From Streptomyces sp. NBC_00459 (lineage in GTDB: Bacteria > Actinomycetota > Actinomycetes > Streptomycetales > Streptomycetaceae): a stretch of DNA of 64,000 bases. This document shows, one piece after another, positions 8,299 to 17,540 of the stretch (position 1 is the first letter of the stretch; the number at the start of each line of letters is the position of its first letter). Below the pieces are notes generated by a model. It was not told where the DNA came from and did not search any database. It saw nothing but the letters and a program-made list of their open reading frames with translations. Location: positions 9,699,011-9,763,010 of the forward strand of contig NZ_CP107903.1 of NCBI RefSeq assembly GCF_036013955.1, in the 5' to 3' direction. Made by a program: the position numbers and the translations under genes.

Positions 8299-9372
8299 AT
8301 GTCCAAGGCTTCAGCCGTGTCCGGCAGAGCCGTGACCGTGTCCGGCATTTCCTTATCGACGGCGCTGCTGCTCGCGTTCACCGGAACGACCGCCGGTGCC
8401 GCGCAGCACGCGCCCCGGACGGAGCGGGTCAGCACCGCCGCCGACGGCACCCAGGGCGACGGCGCCTCCAGCGTGGCCGTCACCACGCCGAACGGACGCT
8501 ACATCGCGTTCCGTTCGTCGGCCACCAACCTCGTGCCCGAGGGGGTCAGCCGCCCGGGCACCTACTCCTACATCCGTGACCTGACAACCGGCGAGGTCAC
8601 CAAGATCGAGAGGGCACTGAGCACGCCCCGGCTCAGCGCCGACGGACGCTGGGCCACGTACACCGACTGGGGCAGCCGCAACATCAACGTCTTTCTGTCC
8701 GACCTGAGCACGGGCACCAGAATCCGGGTCGGGGCCCCCGACGGCCGGGACACCGCGTCCTCGCCGACCATCAGCGAGGACGGTCGCCACATCGCCTACC
8801 GGTGGCTCGGGCACCCTGATTTCCCGACCCGCATCGACCTCTACGACCGTCTGACCGGCACCCGTGAGACCGTCAGCGCGGGCCCGCAGGACTCCAACCG
8901 GGACATGGACAGACCGTCGATCAGCGGCGACGGTCGCCGGATCGCCTACCAGGACAACGGCACCGGTGACGTGTGGGTCGCCGACCGTGTCACCGGCGCG
9001 CAGACCGAGGCCGACGACGGCACGCCCTCGACCGTGGTCCAGCTGAGCGCCAACGGCCGTTTCCTGGCGATGGATTCGGCCGGCGGCTCCTATGTACGGG
9101 ACCTGCGCACGGGCCGCGTCCGGCACTTCCCCGGCGTCCGCGTCCTGGCCGTCAGCCCGGACGGGCAGCGGCTGCTGACGCGGGACACGGACGCGAACCT
9201 GACCCTGCGCGGCCTGCGCGGCGGACGCGAGATCCCCGTCGGACACGGCAGCGCCACCGCGGGCTCGGTCTCCGCCCACGGCCGCTCCGTCGTCTACTCC
9301 ACGGAGGACGCGGACGTCGTTCCCGATGACACCAACGGTCTGTACGACGTCTTCCAGTGGAGGTCACGCTGA
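8299..9372 (+). CDS. Secreted PD40/TolB-like beta-propeller protein
   Basis: A 357-residue protein with a Sec signal peptide (about 1-35, ending AGAA) and a repeated pattern of the form S.DGR.IAY....D.YV.D..TG, seen at least six times. This is the PD40 / WD40-like beta-propeller repeat found in TolB and in exported Streptomyces proteins. Such propellers bind other proteins or glycans; no enzyme motif is visible. The opening RVSTAADGTQ.DG.SS is shared with the next gene, so the two are paralogues. AAGGGGGAAC precedes the ATG. The stop overlaps the next start in TGATG, implying translational coupling. Confidence 0.8.
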   Translation: MSKASAVSGRAVTVSGISLSTALLLAFTGTTAGAAQHAPRTERVSTAADGTQGDGASSVAVTTPNGRYIAFRSSATNLVPEGVSRPGTYSYIRDLTTGEVTKIERALSTPRLSADGRWATYTDWGSRNINVFLSDLSTGTRIRVGAPDGRDTASSPTISEDGRHIAYRWLGHPDFPTRIDLYDRLTGTRETVSAGPQDSNRDMDRPSISGDGRRIAYQDNGTGDVWVADRVTGAQTEADDGTPSTVVQLSANGRFLAMDSAGGSYVRDLRTGRVRHFPGVRVLAVSPDGQRLLTRDTDANLTLRGLRGGREIPVGHGSATAGSVSAHGRSVVYSTEDADVVPDDTNGLYDVFQWRSR

Positions 9373-11423
9373 TGTTCCGCGCCTCAAGAGCCGTGCTCGG
9401 CACGGCAGTCACGATCGCGCTCGCCTGGACGCCGGCGGCCGCCGCACAGGACCGGGGTCACCAGGGGCCCGACCAGCCCCGTACCGTGCGCGTGAGCACG
9501 GCCGCCGACGGCACTCAGGCCGACGGACCGTCGAGCGGGGCCTCGATCAGCGCCGACGGCCGCCAGGTCGCGTTCACGTCCACCGCGCCGAGCCTCGGCT
9601 GCGAGCGCCTCTCGCCGTGCCTGTTCCTGAAGGACCTGACCGACGGCGGCCTGACCAGGATCGACCTCGGCAGCGGCCACACCTACGACGCGCCGCTGTC
9701 CAGCGCCGACGGGAGCCGTGTCGCCTTCTCCGCCGGCACCCGCTTCCAGGCTCCTTACCTGTACGACAGCGCCACCGGCCGTTCGGAGCGGCTGTGGCCC
9801 GAAGACCCGCCCGGATCGGCCGAGTTGGGCCGCGCCCAGTCGATCAGCCCCGACGGCACGCACGTCGCGTACACCGTCGGCGGCCGCAACGGAGGGCAGA
9901 CCGCGCGGCTGCTGTACGTCCGGGACACGGAGACCGGCACCGAGGAGCTGATCTCGACCGCCGAGGAGGGCGACAAGAGCAAGGCCTCGGTGAGCGGTGA
10001 CGGCAATCGGGTCGCCTACTCGGTCCAGGGGGACGTCGGGGGCGACGACCCGAACGACGTCTTCGTCAAGGACCGGGCGACAGGCCGGCGCATCCACGTC
10101 GACGCGGACCTCGGTGTCGCCCATCTGATCCGGATCACGGCGGACGGCCGCCGGGTCCTCCTCAACGCCAACACCGGGGTGTACGTCCACGACCTGAGCA
10201 CGGGCACATCGCGACGGGTGGCCGACGGAACCGCCTCCTCGGCCACGGCGGACGGCCGGTACGCCGTCGTATCGGGTACGGACGGAGTGCGGGTGCGTGA
10301 CCTGCGGACGGGGCTGCGAGGGGCCGCCCTGTCGTGGACCGCCACGGTGATGGGCGACTCGCTGGCCGCCAAGGGACGTGTGGTGGCGTTCAGTTCGACG
10401 GAGTCCCACCTGGTGTCGGGCGACACCAACCGGCAGTCGGACGTGTTCGCCTTCTCGGGGGGCCTCGGGAAGAACCCGGCCCCGATGCCGTCCGTCACTG
10501 AACGGCTCGGCGGACCGGCCGGAGCGTCGCACGACCCGGTGATGGGGGAGAACAAGCTCGTCACCTTCACCTCGGAGGAAGACGTCTTCATCAACGCGGC
10601 TGTCCGCGTCGTCCAGGTCAACTCCGCCACGGAGAAGCCGTCGTCGGAGGGCACCCCCTGCTACAGCGGACGCATGGTGAGCTATGTGATCCCGTCCGCC
10701 GCCGACGGCGCCCCGGAGATCCACATCCGCAACCGCTCCGTCGGCAAGGTCACCACCCTGGACTCCTACCAGGGCGTCCGCTTCACCTGGATGGGGCAGT
10801 CCCGGATCAGCCCCACCTGCCAGTGGATCACCTACGCGGCGACCCTGCCCGCCACCGACGCCGACCCGGACCCGCAACCCCGCGTCTACCGCTTCAAGTT
10901 CGACGGCGGCACCACGGACGTGGTCAGCGCGCCCTCGGGCGGTCCGGCGGGCAACCCGTCCATCGACTACGACGGCCGGTACATCGCCTTCGAGCAGGGC
11001 GACGACGTCTACGTCCGTGACCTGGACACCGGCGACCTGTCGAAGGTCGCGGACGGCGCCTCGGCCCCCTCCCTCAACGCGATCGGCCGCACGATCGCCT
11101 TCCAGCAGGGCCGGTACGTCTACGTCCGGGACCTCGACACCGGCACCACCACGGCCCGGGTCAGGGGCACCGAGCCCTCGATCTCAGGGCACGGCACAGA
11201 GTTCGCGTACACCTCGGGCAGTTCCGTGTACCTGCTCGAAATCGGCACGGGGAAGAGGCAGTTGGTCAGCGTCGATCGCTGGGGCGGCCGCAACGACCTC
11301 CCGGCCGGGCACCCCTCGGTCAACGCCGACGGCACGGTCGTCGCGTTCGAGTCGGCCTCACCGGATCTGGTTGAAGGGGACACGAACGGGGTGACGGACA
11401 TCTTCCTGCGGACAGTGCGGTAG
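9372..11423 (+). CDS. Secreted PD40/TolB-like beta-propeller protein, two-propeller size
   Basis: A 683-residue paralogue of the upstream gene, nearly twice as long, probably folding as two propellers. The ATG at 9372 overlaps the upstream stop (TGATG); a GTG 15 bases earlier is in frame but less likely. A signal peptide (about 1-27, AWTPAAAAQ) is followed by repeats such as SADGRQVAFTS, SPDGTHVAYTV and YDGRYIAFEQ with intervening DVYVRDLDTG blocks. A linker around residue 360-385 separates the halves. Role unknown; coupling to the shorter paralogue suggests joint secretion or assembly. Confidence 0.8.
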   Translation: MFRASRAVLGTAVTIALAWTPAAAAQDRGHQGPDQPRTVRVSTAADGTQADGPSSGASISADGRQVAFTSTAPSLGCERLSPCLFLKDLTDGGLTRIDLGSGHTYDAPLSSADGSRVAFSAGTRFQAPYLYDSATGRSERLWPEDPPGSAELGRAQSISPDGTHVAYTVGGRNGGQTARLLYVRDTETGTEELISTAEEGDKSKASVSGDGNRVAYSVQGDVGGDDPNDVFVKDRATGRRIHVDADLGVAHLIRITADGRRVLLNANTGVYVHDLSTGTSRRVADGTASSATADGRYAVVSGTDGVRVRDLRTGLRGAALSWTATVMGDSLAAKGRVVAFSSTESHLVSGDTNRQSDVFAFSGGLGKNPAPMPSVTERLGGPAGASHDPVMGENKLVTFTSEEDVFINAAVRVVQVNSATEKPSSEGTPCYSGRMVSYVIPSAADGAPEIHIRNRSVGKVTTLDSYQGVRFTWMGQSRISPTCQWITYAATLPATDADPDPQPRVYRFKFDGGTTDVVSAPSGGPAGNPSIDYDGRYIAFEQGDDVYVRDLDTGDLSKVADGASAPSLNAIGRTIAFQQGRYVYVRDLDTGTTTARVRGTEPSISGHGTEFAYTSGSSVYLLEIGTGKRQLVSVDRWGGRNDLPAGHPSVNADGTVVAFESASPDLVEGDTNGVTDIFLRTVR

Positions 11424-11499
11424 CAGGCGACAACCACCACGAACAACAGGCAACACCACAACGGGGGACCACCGTGCACAACACCAAGCGAGTCTTCGC

Positions 11500-11870
11500 G
11501 CTCGCGCGCACGCCAGTGGTGTTCCTCGGCGATTACCCGCCGACAGCTGAAGCGTACGACCGGCACACCGCTGCGGGCCCAGCCAGTAGGGGCCCCGGTA
11601 ACGGTGGTACGGCCTTCCAGACGGATCTGGTCGAGGGGGGAGGCCCCAGAGAACAGGCAGTCGGTCAGGTTGGCGTCAGTCGGTGCCGGGTGCGCAGCAT
11701 CCACGCCCTGTACCGAGACGCCCGGTTGCGGGCTTGAGTCGGCCGGCGGGTCCTGACTCATGGCCGTGCCGTTGTGGGTGAAGGTGGTGGGGTGGGTGCT
11801 GACCGACGCAGGGGCGGTCAGCACCGCCTGGCTGAGGTCAGCACCGAGCGCGTCCGCTTGCACGTCACTT
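11500..11870 (-). pseudogene. Pentapeptide-repeat protein remnant
   Basis: On the minus strand one frame shows GADLSQAVLT and ANLTDCLFSGA, pentapeptide repeats of the A(D/N)LxxxxF type. These are followed by LDQIRLEGRTTV and a tail ending RRVIAEEHHWRARE, which resembles the end of Streptomyces pentapeptide proteins (LEGR...RRRTLAEEHHWRA). Pieces between do not follow the repeat and no start is visible. It is therefore a decayed C-terminal part. Confidence 0.4.
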
Positions 11871-11993
11871 CCCGCGCTGCTGTCGGGTGGCACGAGTTTG
11901 TGGGTCCGTCCGTCGCGGAGGGGCCCAGGACGTTGACACGGCGGCGGGGCAGGGCGAGGACGGCCTGGATGTGATGACCGTTCCAACCGGTCG

Positions 11994-12280
11994 TTGAACA
12001 AGGTGCGGGTGGATGTCGCCACCACCCGTAACACGGTCAACCTCCACGGCTGGACGCTGGAGGAAGCCTCCGGCCACACCGTCTGGCCGGCCGTGCCACG
12101 GCCCGTATCCACACCGGTGAGGGCCGCGACACCCGCACCGACCTCTACCAGGACCGCCGCAGCTACGTGTGGAACAACGACCACGACACCGCCACCCCGC
12201 GCAACGACCACGGCCGCTTCATCGACGACGAGCCCAGGAGCCGTGACCGTGACCGCGACCACGGCGACGCCCGCCGCTGA
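11994..12280 (+). pseudogene. Lamin-tail-domain protein remnant, frameshifted
   Basis: The first frame reads VDVATTRNTVNLHGWTLEEA, and after about 12100 a second frame reads RIHTGEGRDTRTDLYQDRRS, then YVWNNDHDTATPRNDHGRFIDD to a stop at 12278-12280. Joined, these give a lamin-tail-domain fold (NLxGWTLxDxxGH...GxGxDTxTDLYQ), as found in exported Streptomyces proteins. The frameshift and missing N-terminus make it a pseudogene. Confidence 0.6.
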
Positions 12281-12399
12281 ATCCACCCACCACGCGGACG
12301 GCTGAGCACGCCACCCGCCCCCGCACCTGAGATGACGGCGTGCCCGGCCCACAACGGACCGGGCGTGCCGCCGGCATGAGGGGCGGGGACGCTCGCGCA

Positions 12400-12786
12400 C
12401 CCAACCACAGGCCCGACCATGGCCTGGGGACCACCAGGTCTGGCGATGACCTCGTGCGCCGCGAGCGCTGCCGAGCGGGCCAACTCCCGTTCCCGGACCA
12501 CGAAGTCGTCGACGCCCCGCGGAAGCGCCATAACGCCCACCGGGCTGTAGCCCCGGTGCGCCCGGCCCGGGCCGCGTCAGCAGTCGCTGCCGCAGTGCCT
12601 CGTCCAGGCCCAGTCCGTCCGCGAGCGCGGCGACGGTCCGCCGCTGCGGAGCCGCCCGCCGCCCCGCTCCAGATCCCCCGATGCCCCGTGCACGTCCGAC
12701 GCCTTCGCCAGGCCCTCGATGGTCTGCGACGCGGACAGCCGCAACTCCCGCAGCAGCGCCCCGAACGCCGCCTGCTCCCCGCTCAA
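12400..12786 (-). pseudogene. XRE-HTH / NTPase regulator remnant
   Basis: From an ATG at 12786 the minus strand encodes FGALLRELRLSASQTIEGLA followed by DLERG, the helix-turn-helix of Streptomyces XRE regulators. A frameshift then moves the expected continuation (RRAAPQRRTVAALADGLGL) into another frame. Further on, a third frame reads ALPRGVDDFVVRERELARS, resembling the entry to the NTPase domain that follows such HTHs in AfsR-like regulators. It is broken at least twice. Confidence 0.55.
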
Positions 12787-12987
12787 CCCCGCCCCCGAGC
12801 ATGATCATTCGAATTCTGGAAGAGCCGGCGACGCGCGTCGGTCGTCGGCGCTGCTCAGTGGTCGGCAAGGGCGTTGTCAGTGGTCGCCGGTAAGTTCGTC
12901 AGTGTCGCGCCGATCGGTCGCGACACTCCCCCTGGGCTGCGCCGATTCGGCGTGCGCAAAAGCCTTGTGCCGTAAAGGAGATGGTGC

Positions 12988-14922
12988 GTGTCGGATTGGG
13001 AGAAGTCGAGTACGGCCCGGGTGGTGCCGCCCGCGAGGCCGCGCAAGCTCGCCAAGGTCCCCTTCGTCGAACTGGCCGACGGACGCCTGCAGGGAGTGGT
13101 CTCCAGCGGCTCGGACATCGAGCGGGTGTACGTCTCGTCGGTCGCCGCCAGTACCTACGCCTTCGCGTGCAGCACGAACAACAACCGCCCCTGCGGCGGC
13201 GCGCGGGGCTCGTTCTGCAACCACATCCGCGCCCTGGTCACCGAGGCCGTCCTCCAGTACGGCGCCGACCGCGTCGCCCGCTATCTGCGCGTCGAGCCCG
13301 GGGCCGCGCAGACGGACGCCGCCGCTCTCACCGCCGCGATGACCGGCGCCCGGCCCCCGCAGGCGGACGGCAAGGCCGCCGCGGCGTCCGTCTTCAGCCG
13401 GTTCCTGCGCCACCTGGCCTACCTGGAACTCGCCCCGGTCACCGCCCCGTTGCCGGAACTGCAATGGTTCCCGCCGACCAGGGCGGCGGCCGCCACGGGC
13501 ACACCCGCCGACGAGTCCGATCCGGCCGGGGAGGGGGAAACCGGCCGGCTCACCGCGCCGGTGGCGGGGCTGGACGAAGCGCTGGCGGCCGCCGACGCCT
13601 TCGACCGGACCCTCGTGGCAGGCCTGCTGCGCCCCCGCCCCGACCGGGTGCAGGATCTCGCCGAACTGGCCCGCGCCGTCGCCGGCACCCCGCTCGCCAC
13701 GCGGGTCGCCGAAGCGGCCGAGAAGGCCGCGGCCGGAGCGGCGAGGGAGGAGCACTTTGTCGCCCTGGCCGCCGCCCGCACCGCCCTGTTCGGCGCCGTG
13801 CACGACGCGCTGACGCTGGGCGCCGACGAGCTGACCGGCCGTACGAGGGAGGAGCGAGGGCCGACTGCCGCCGACGCGGGGCCCGAGGCCAACCTGCTCG
13901 CTGCGGCCCGCAGTTGGCTGTCGGACCTCGCGCGCACCGGCTGGCAGGGCATCGACCACGAACTGGTCAGCGGGGCCGCACCGATCGTCTCCGCGATGCT
14001 GCCCGACCCAGGGCTGCGCCGCCTGGCCACACTGCTCGACGGTTTCGCCGCCGAACTCGCCGCCTCCTGCCCCGGCGCGGCCCTGGACCGGATCCCGGCG
14101 CGCCGCTGGGGCGATCTGTGGGCGCGCGCCCTGCTGCTGACCCGGCCCGGAGCCGCCGATGTGCCCGCGGTCGAGGCCGTCACCGGCCGGCTGCTGCCGC
14201 TCGGCGTGGACCTGCACGAACACGTCACCGCCGCGCAGGCCCAGGTCCACGCGGTGTTCGAACCCGCCGACGGCGCCGCACCCCGGCTGGTCCGCGCGAG
14301 CGTCTCGGTGCCGAAGCCGGACACCGTCGTCGAGGCGGGCGTCTGGCAGTTGCTGCGTCCGCATCTGTCGCTGCTCACGGCCCTCGGCGAAGGCCGGACG
14401 ATGGACCTCGACGCGATGCCCCTCACCGGCGAGGGCGATCTCCTGTGGGACGACGCCCGGGCCCGCCTAGGCGATCCCGCAGACGCCCTCGCGACCGCGC
14501 GGGTCGTCCTGCCGACCGCCACCGCCCTGGCGACCGCGCCCTTGGACCGCCACCCGGCGCGCATCGCCGAGCCGGTGTTCCTGGAGGGCTACGACAGGAG
14601 CCAGGACGGCGACACCCTCACCTTCACCGTCGCTGGCCAGGCCCTCCCCGTCGACACCGACCGCATTCCGACCGCGAGCCCTCTGACCCCCGAGGCCGTC
14701 GCCGCCTCCGGCGCGTGCATCGCCCTGCTCCGTTGGGATGCCGGCGGGTTCCGGCTCCAGCCTCTCGCCGTCGAGACCACCGTCCGAAGGAAGGCCGTCG
14801 CCCTCCACGCGGGCGCGTGGGCCGGCGGCACCACCGACAAGGCAGGCGCCCGGGCCGAGAAGGCCGCCACCGAAGCCGTGACCGTCCTGCGGGAACGGGC
14901 GGGAAGGCTGCTGCGGAAATGA
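12988..14922 (+). CDS. SWIM zinc-finger protein of a MoxR-VWA operon
   Basis: A 644-residue protein and the first gene of a four-gene operon. Near the N-terminus it has a SWIM-type zinc finger (Cys61, Cys69, Cys77-Asn-His79). SWIM fingers bind DNA or protein. The rest is alanine-rich and helical without a recognisable enzyme motif; it may be an adaptor that brings targets to the AAA ATPase. The GTG at 12988 has a near-perfect ribosome site (AAAGGAGATGGT). Its stop overlaps the next start in ATGA. Homologous operons with SWIM, VWA, MoxR and DUF5682 genes are known in actinobacteria; their biochemical role is not settled. Confidence 0.8.
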   Translation: MSDWEKSSTARVVPPARPRKLAKVPFVELADGRLQGVVSSGSDIERVYVSSVAASTYAFACSTNNNRPCGGARGSFCNHIRALVTEAVLQYGADRVARYLRVEPGAAQTDAAALTAAMTGARPPQADGKAAAASVFSRFLRHLAYLELAPVTAPLPELQWFPPTRAAAATGTPADESDPAGEGETGRLTAPVAGLDEALAAADAFDRTLVAGLLRPRPDRVQDLAELARAVAGTPLATRVAEAAEKAAAGAAREEHFVALAAARTALFGAVHDALTLGADELTGRTREERGPTAADAGPEANLLAAARSWLSDLARTGWQGIDHELVSGAAPIVSAMLPDPGLRRLATLLDGFAAELAASCPGAALDRIPARRWGDLWARALLLTRPGAADVPAVEAVTGRLLPLGVDLHEHVTAAQAQVHAVFEPADGAAPRLVRASVSVPKPDTVVEAGVWQLLRPHLSLLTALGEGRTMDLDAMPLTGEGDLLWDDARARLGDPADALATARVVLPTATALATAPLDRHPARIAEPVFLEGYDRSQDGDTLTFTVAGQALPVDTDRIPTASPLTPEAVAASGACIALLRWDAGGFRLQPLAVETTVRRKAVALHAGAWAGGTTDKAGARAEKAATEAVTVLRERAGRLLRK

Positions 14923-16349
14923 GCGACGACATGGAATACGCGGCCGACGTGCTGGAAGCGGCTCCCGACGACAACCGTCGGCAGGTCCTCTACTGGCGTC
15001 TGCTCGCCCGTCTCTTCGACCCCGAGGAGCAGGCCGGCCTGGAGGCCGCGAGCCTCGCCGTCGTCGAGGACATCGGTCTGCCGCCCGCGCTGCTGGACCC
15101 GCAGGCCTCCGTCGACTCGATCGTGCAGCGCCACCCGGAACTGGCGGCGGAGTTCGACGGGTTGATGGTCCCCGAGACCGACACCGAGGATGCGGCTGAC
15201 CGAGACACTCGCGACCGTGCTGCCGAAGTCCGGCGCGCGGCCCTGGTGTCCAAGGTGCTGCTGAACGTCTTCGCCACAGGCTCTGGAGCCGTCGGCGCCG
15301 GACAGTTGTCCCGTTGGCAGAGCGACGCCGGCTGGCTGGAGCGTGCGCTCGGCTGCGCACCGGGCGAGCTGCGCGGCGGCCGTGCGCCGGGAGGCCCCGG
15401 CGTCAGCCCGACCGGCTCCGGAGGCGGCGGCCGGACGCCCGACCTGAGCAACCTGATCCCTGCGATCGGTCCCGAACTCGGCGCCCTCGAAGCCGACCTC
15501 GTCCGGCGCATGCATCTGCGCGAGGTGCTCGCCGACCCGCAGCTCGCCGCGCGGCTCACCCCGAGCATGTCGCTCATCGAGCAGCTGCTGCGCGACAAGA
15601 ACAACCTCTCCGGCGTCGCCCTGGCCAACGCGAAGGCGCTGATCCGGCGCTTCGTCGACGAGGTCGCCGAGGTGCTGCGCACTCAGGTGGAGAAGTCCTC
15701 GGTCGGCGCGATCGACCGCTCGGTCCCGCCCAAGCGCGTGTTCCGCAACCTCGACCTCGACCGCACCATCTGGAAGAACCTCACCAACTACAGCCCCGAA
15801 GAGGAACGCCTCTACGTCGACCGCCTCTACTACCGGCACACCGCCCGCAAGACGACGCCGCAGCGGCTCATCGTGGTGGTGGACCAGTCGGGCTCGATGG
15901 TCGACTCCATGGTCAACTGCACCATCCTGGCCTCGATCTTCGCCGGCCTGCCGAAGGTGGACGTCCACCTCATCGCCTATGACACCCGGGCGCTCGACCT
16001 CACCCCGTGGGTGCACGACCCCTTCGAGAGCCTGCTGCGCACCCAGCTCGGCGGCGGCACGGACGGGACGGTCGCGATGGCCCTGGCCCAGCCCAAGGTC
16101 GCCGAGCCCCGCAACACCGTCGTGGTCTGGATCTCCGACTTCTACGAGTGGCAGAGCCAGCCCCTGTTCGACAGCATGGCCGCCCTGCACCGCTCGGGGG
16201 TCAAGTTCATCCCCGTCGGCTCGGTGACCAGCTCCGGGCGCGGCAGCGTCAACCCGTGGTTCCGGGAGCGCTTCAAGGACCAGGGCACCCCGGTGATCTC
16301 CGGCCACATCCGCAAGCTCGTCCACGAACTCAAGACGTTCCTCACCTGA
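14919..16349 (+). CDS. VWA-domain protein, MoxR partner
   Basis: A 476-residue protein with a helical N-terminal half and a C-terminal von Willebrand factor A domain (about 310-476). The metal-ion-dependent adhesion site is intact: Asp322-x-Ser-x-Ser in VVDQSGSM and the TDG at 381-383. A glycine-rich linker lies near 150-172. VWA proteins of this type pair with MoxR AAA ATPases to remodel or load metal cofactors onto target complexes. The ATG at 14919 overlaps the upstream stop, so translation is coupled. The MoxR gene follows 66 bp downstream. No signal peptide or membrane helix, so it should be cytoplasmic. Confidence 0.9.
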   Translation: MSDDMEYAADVLEAAPDDNRRQVLYWRLLARLFDPEEQAGLEAASLAVVEDIGLPPALLDPQASVDSIVQRHPELAAEFDGLMVPETDTEDAADRDTRDRAAEVRRAALVSKVLLNVFATGSGAVGAGQLSRWQSDAGWLERALGCAPGELRGGRAPGGPGVSPTGSGGGGRTPDLSNLIPAIGPELGALEADLVRRMHLREVLADPQLAARLTPSMSLIEQLLRDKNNLSGVALANAKALIRRFVDEVAEVLRTQVEKSSVGAIDRSVPPKRVFRNLDLDRTIWKNLTNYSPEEERLYVDRLYYRHTARKTTPQRLIVVVDQSGSMVDSMVNCTILASIFAGLPKVDVHLIAYDTRALDLTPWVHDPFESLLRTQLGGGTDGTVAMALAQPKVAEPRNTVVVWISDFYEWQSQPLFDSMAALHRSGVKFIPVGSVTSSGRGSVNPWFRERFKDQGTPVISGHIRKLVHELKTFLT

Positions 16350-16415
16350 GCTCCTGGGTCTCCTGAGATTCCTGGGACTTCTCCCGCCTCACGAACTTTC
16401 GAGAAAGGCCTCTCC

Positions 16416-17540
16416 ATGTCCGACCTGCTGCGCGCCCCCGCCGAGCTCAAGTACGCCGAGGAACTCGACTGGCTGGAGTCCGTCGACGACGGCCCCAAGC
16501 CGTTCTCCTGGCGGCTGTCCCCGAAGATGGTCCGGCTGTTCATCCTGGGCTCCGAGCGCGCCGACGGCCTCGACCGGGAGATCTCCCAGAAGTGGTTCGG
16601 CGACCGCAGCTTCGTCGAGCGCTCGATCGTCACCCTCGCCTCCGACCGCGGCCTGCTGCTCATCGGCGACCCCGGCACCGGCAAGAGCTGGCTGGCCGAG
16701 CTGCTGTCGGCCGCGATCTCCCGCAACTCCACCCTGGTGGTGCAGGGCACGGCGGGCACCACCGAGGACCACATCAAGTACTCGTGGAACGTGTCGATGG
16801 TCATCGCCAAGGGCCAGTCGCGGGAGTCGATGATCCCCTCGCCGATCATGACGGCCATGGAGGCCGGCTCGATCGGCCGCTTCGAGGAGCTCACCCGCTC
16901 CACCAGCGACGTGCAGGACGCGCTGATCTCGATCCTGTCCGAGAAGTACATCTCGGTCCCGGAGCTGGGCAGCGACCAGGACAGCGACAACATCGTGTTC
17001 GCCAAGCCCGGATTCTCGGTCATCGCCACCGCCAACAGCCGCGACCGGGGCGTCAACGACCTCTCCTCCGCGCTCAAGCGCCGCTTCAACTTCGTCCGTA
17101 TCCCGGTGGTGACGAACAAGAAGAGCGAGGCGGAGATCGTCCGCTTCCGCACCGAGGAACTGCTGCGCCGCCACCAGATCGAGCTGGACGTCCCGCCGAC
17201 CCTGCTGGACGTGCTGCTGCAGAGCTTCGCCGATCTGCGGGCCTCCTCGGCCGCCGCCGGCAGCGACGACGAGAAGCTGGAGTCCGCCCTTTCCACGGCC
17301 GAGCAGATCGGGGTTCTGGAGGACGCCATCCTGCACAGCAACTTCTTCGGCGAGCGCGCCCTCACCGCGCACGCCCTCGCCGCCTCGCTCGTCGGATCCC
17401 TGGCCCGGCGCGAGCCCGAGGACCTCGCCATCCTCAACAAGTACCTGCACGGCGTGGTCGAGCCGCGCAGCAAGGAAGAGGGCGGCTCCTGGCCGGAGTT
17501 CCTCCAGGGCGGCCGCGACGCGATCGCGAACCTGTCATGA
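16416..17540 (+). CDS. MoxR-type AAA+ ATPase
   Basis: A 374-residue AAA+ ATPase. Walker A is GDPGTGKS (84-91). The Walker B region is RFEELTRS (about 155-162), where the usual DE is EE with the acidic pair kept. Sensor 1 is SVIATANSRDRG, followed by an arginine-rich SALKRRFNF. MoxR ATPases form rings that remodel protein complexes together with a VWA protein, here the gene upstream. GAAAGG precedes the ATG. The stop overlaps the start of the DUF5682-like gene (ATGA). The target is unknown. Confidence 0.9.
   Translation: MSDLLRAPAELKYAEELDWLESVDDGPKPFSWRLSPKMVRLFILGSERADGLDREISQKWFGDRSFVERSIVTLASDRGLLLIGDPGTGKSWLAELLSAAISRNSTLVVQGTAGTTEDHIKYSWNVSMVIAKGQSRESMIPSPIMTAMEAGSIGRFEELTRSTSDVQDALISILSEKYISVPELGSDQDSDNIVFAKPGFSVIATANSRDRGVNDLSSALKRRFNFVRIPVVTNKKSEAEIVRFRTEELLRRHQIELDVPPTLLDVLLQSFADLRASSAAAGSDDEKLESALSTAEQIGVLEDAILHSNFFGERALTAHALAASLVGSLARREPEDLAILNKYLHGVVEPRSKEEGGSWPEFLQGGRDAIANLS

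Noticed and set aside
14467..16325. Long minus-strand frames opposite the SWIM and VWA genes.
   Set aside because: They mirror well-supported plus-strand genes with intact motifs and have the biased composition of antisense frames.
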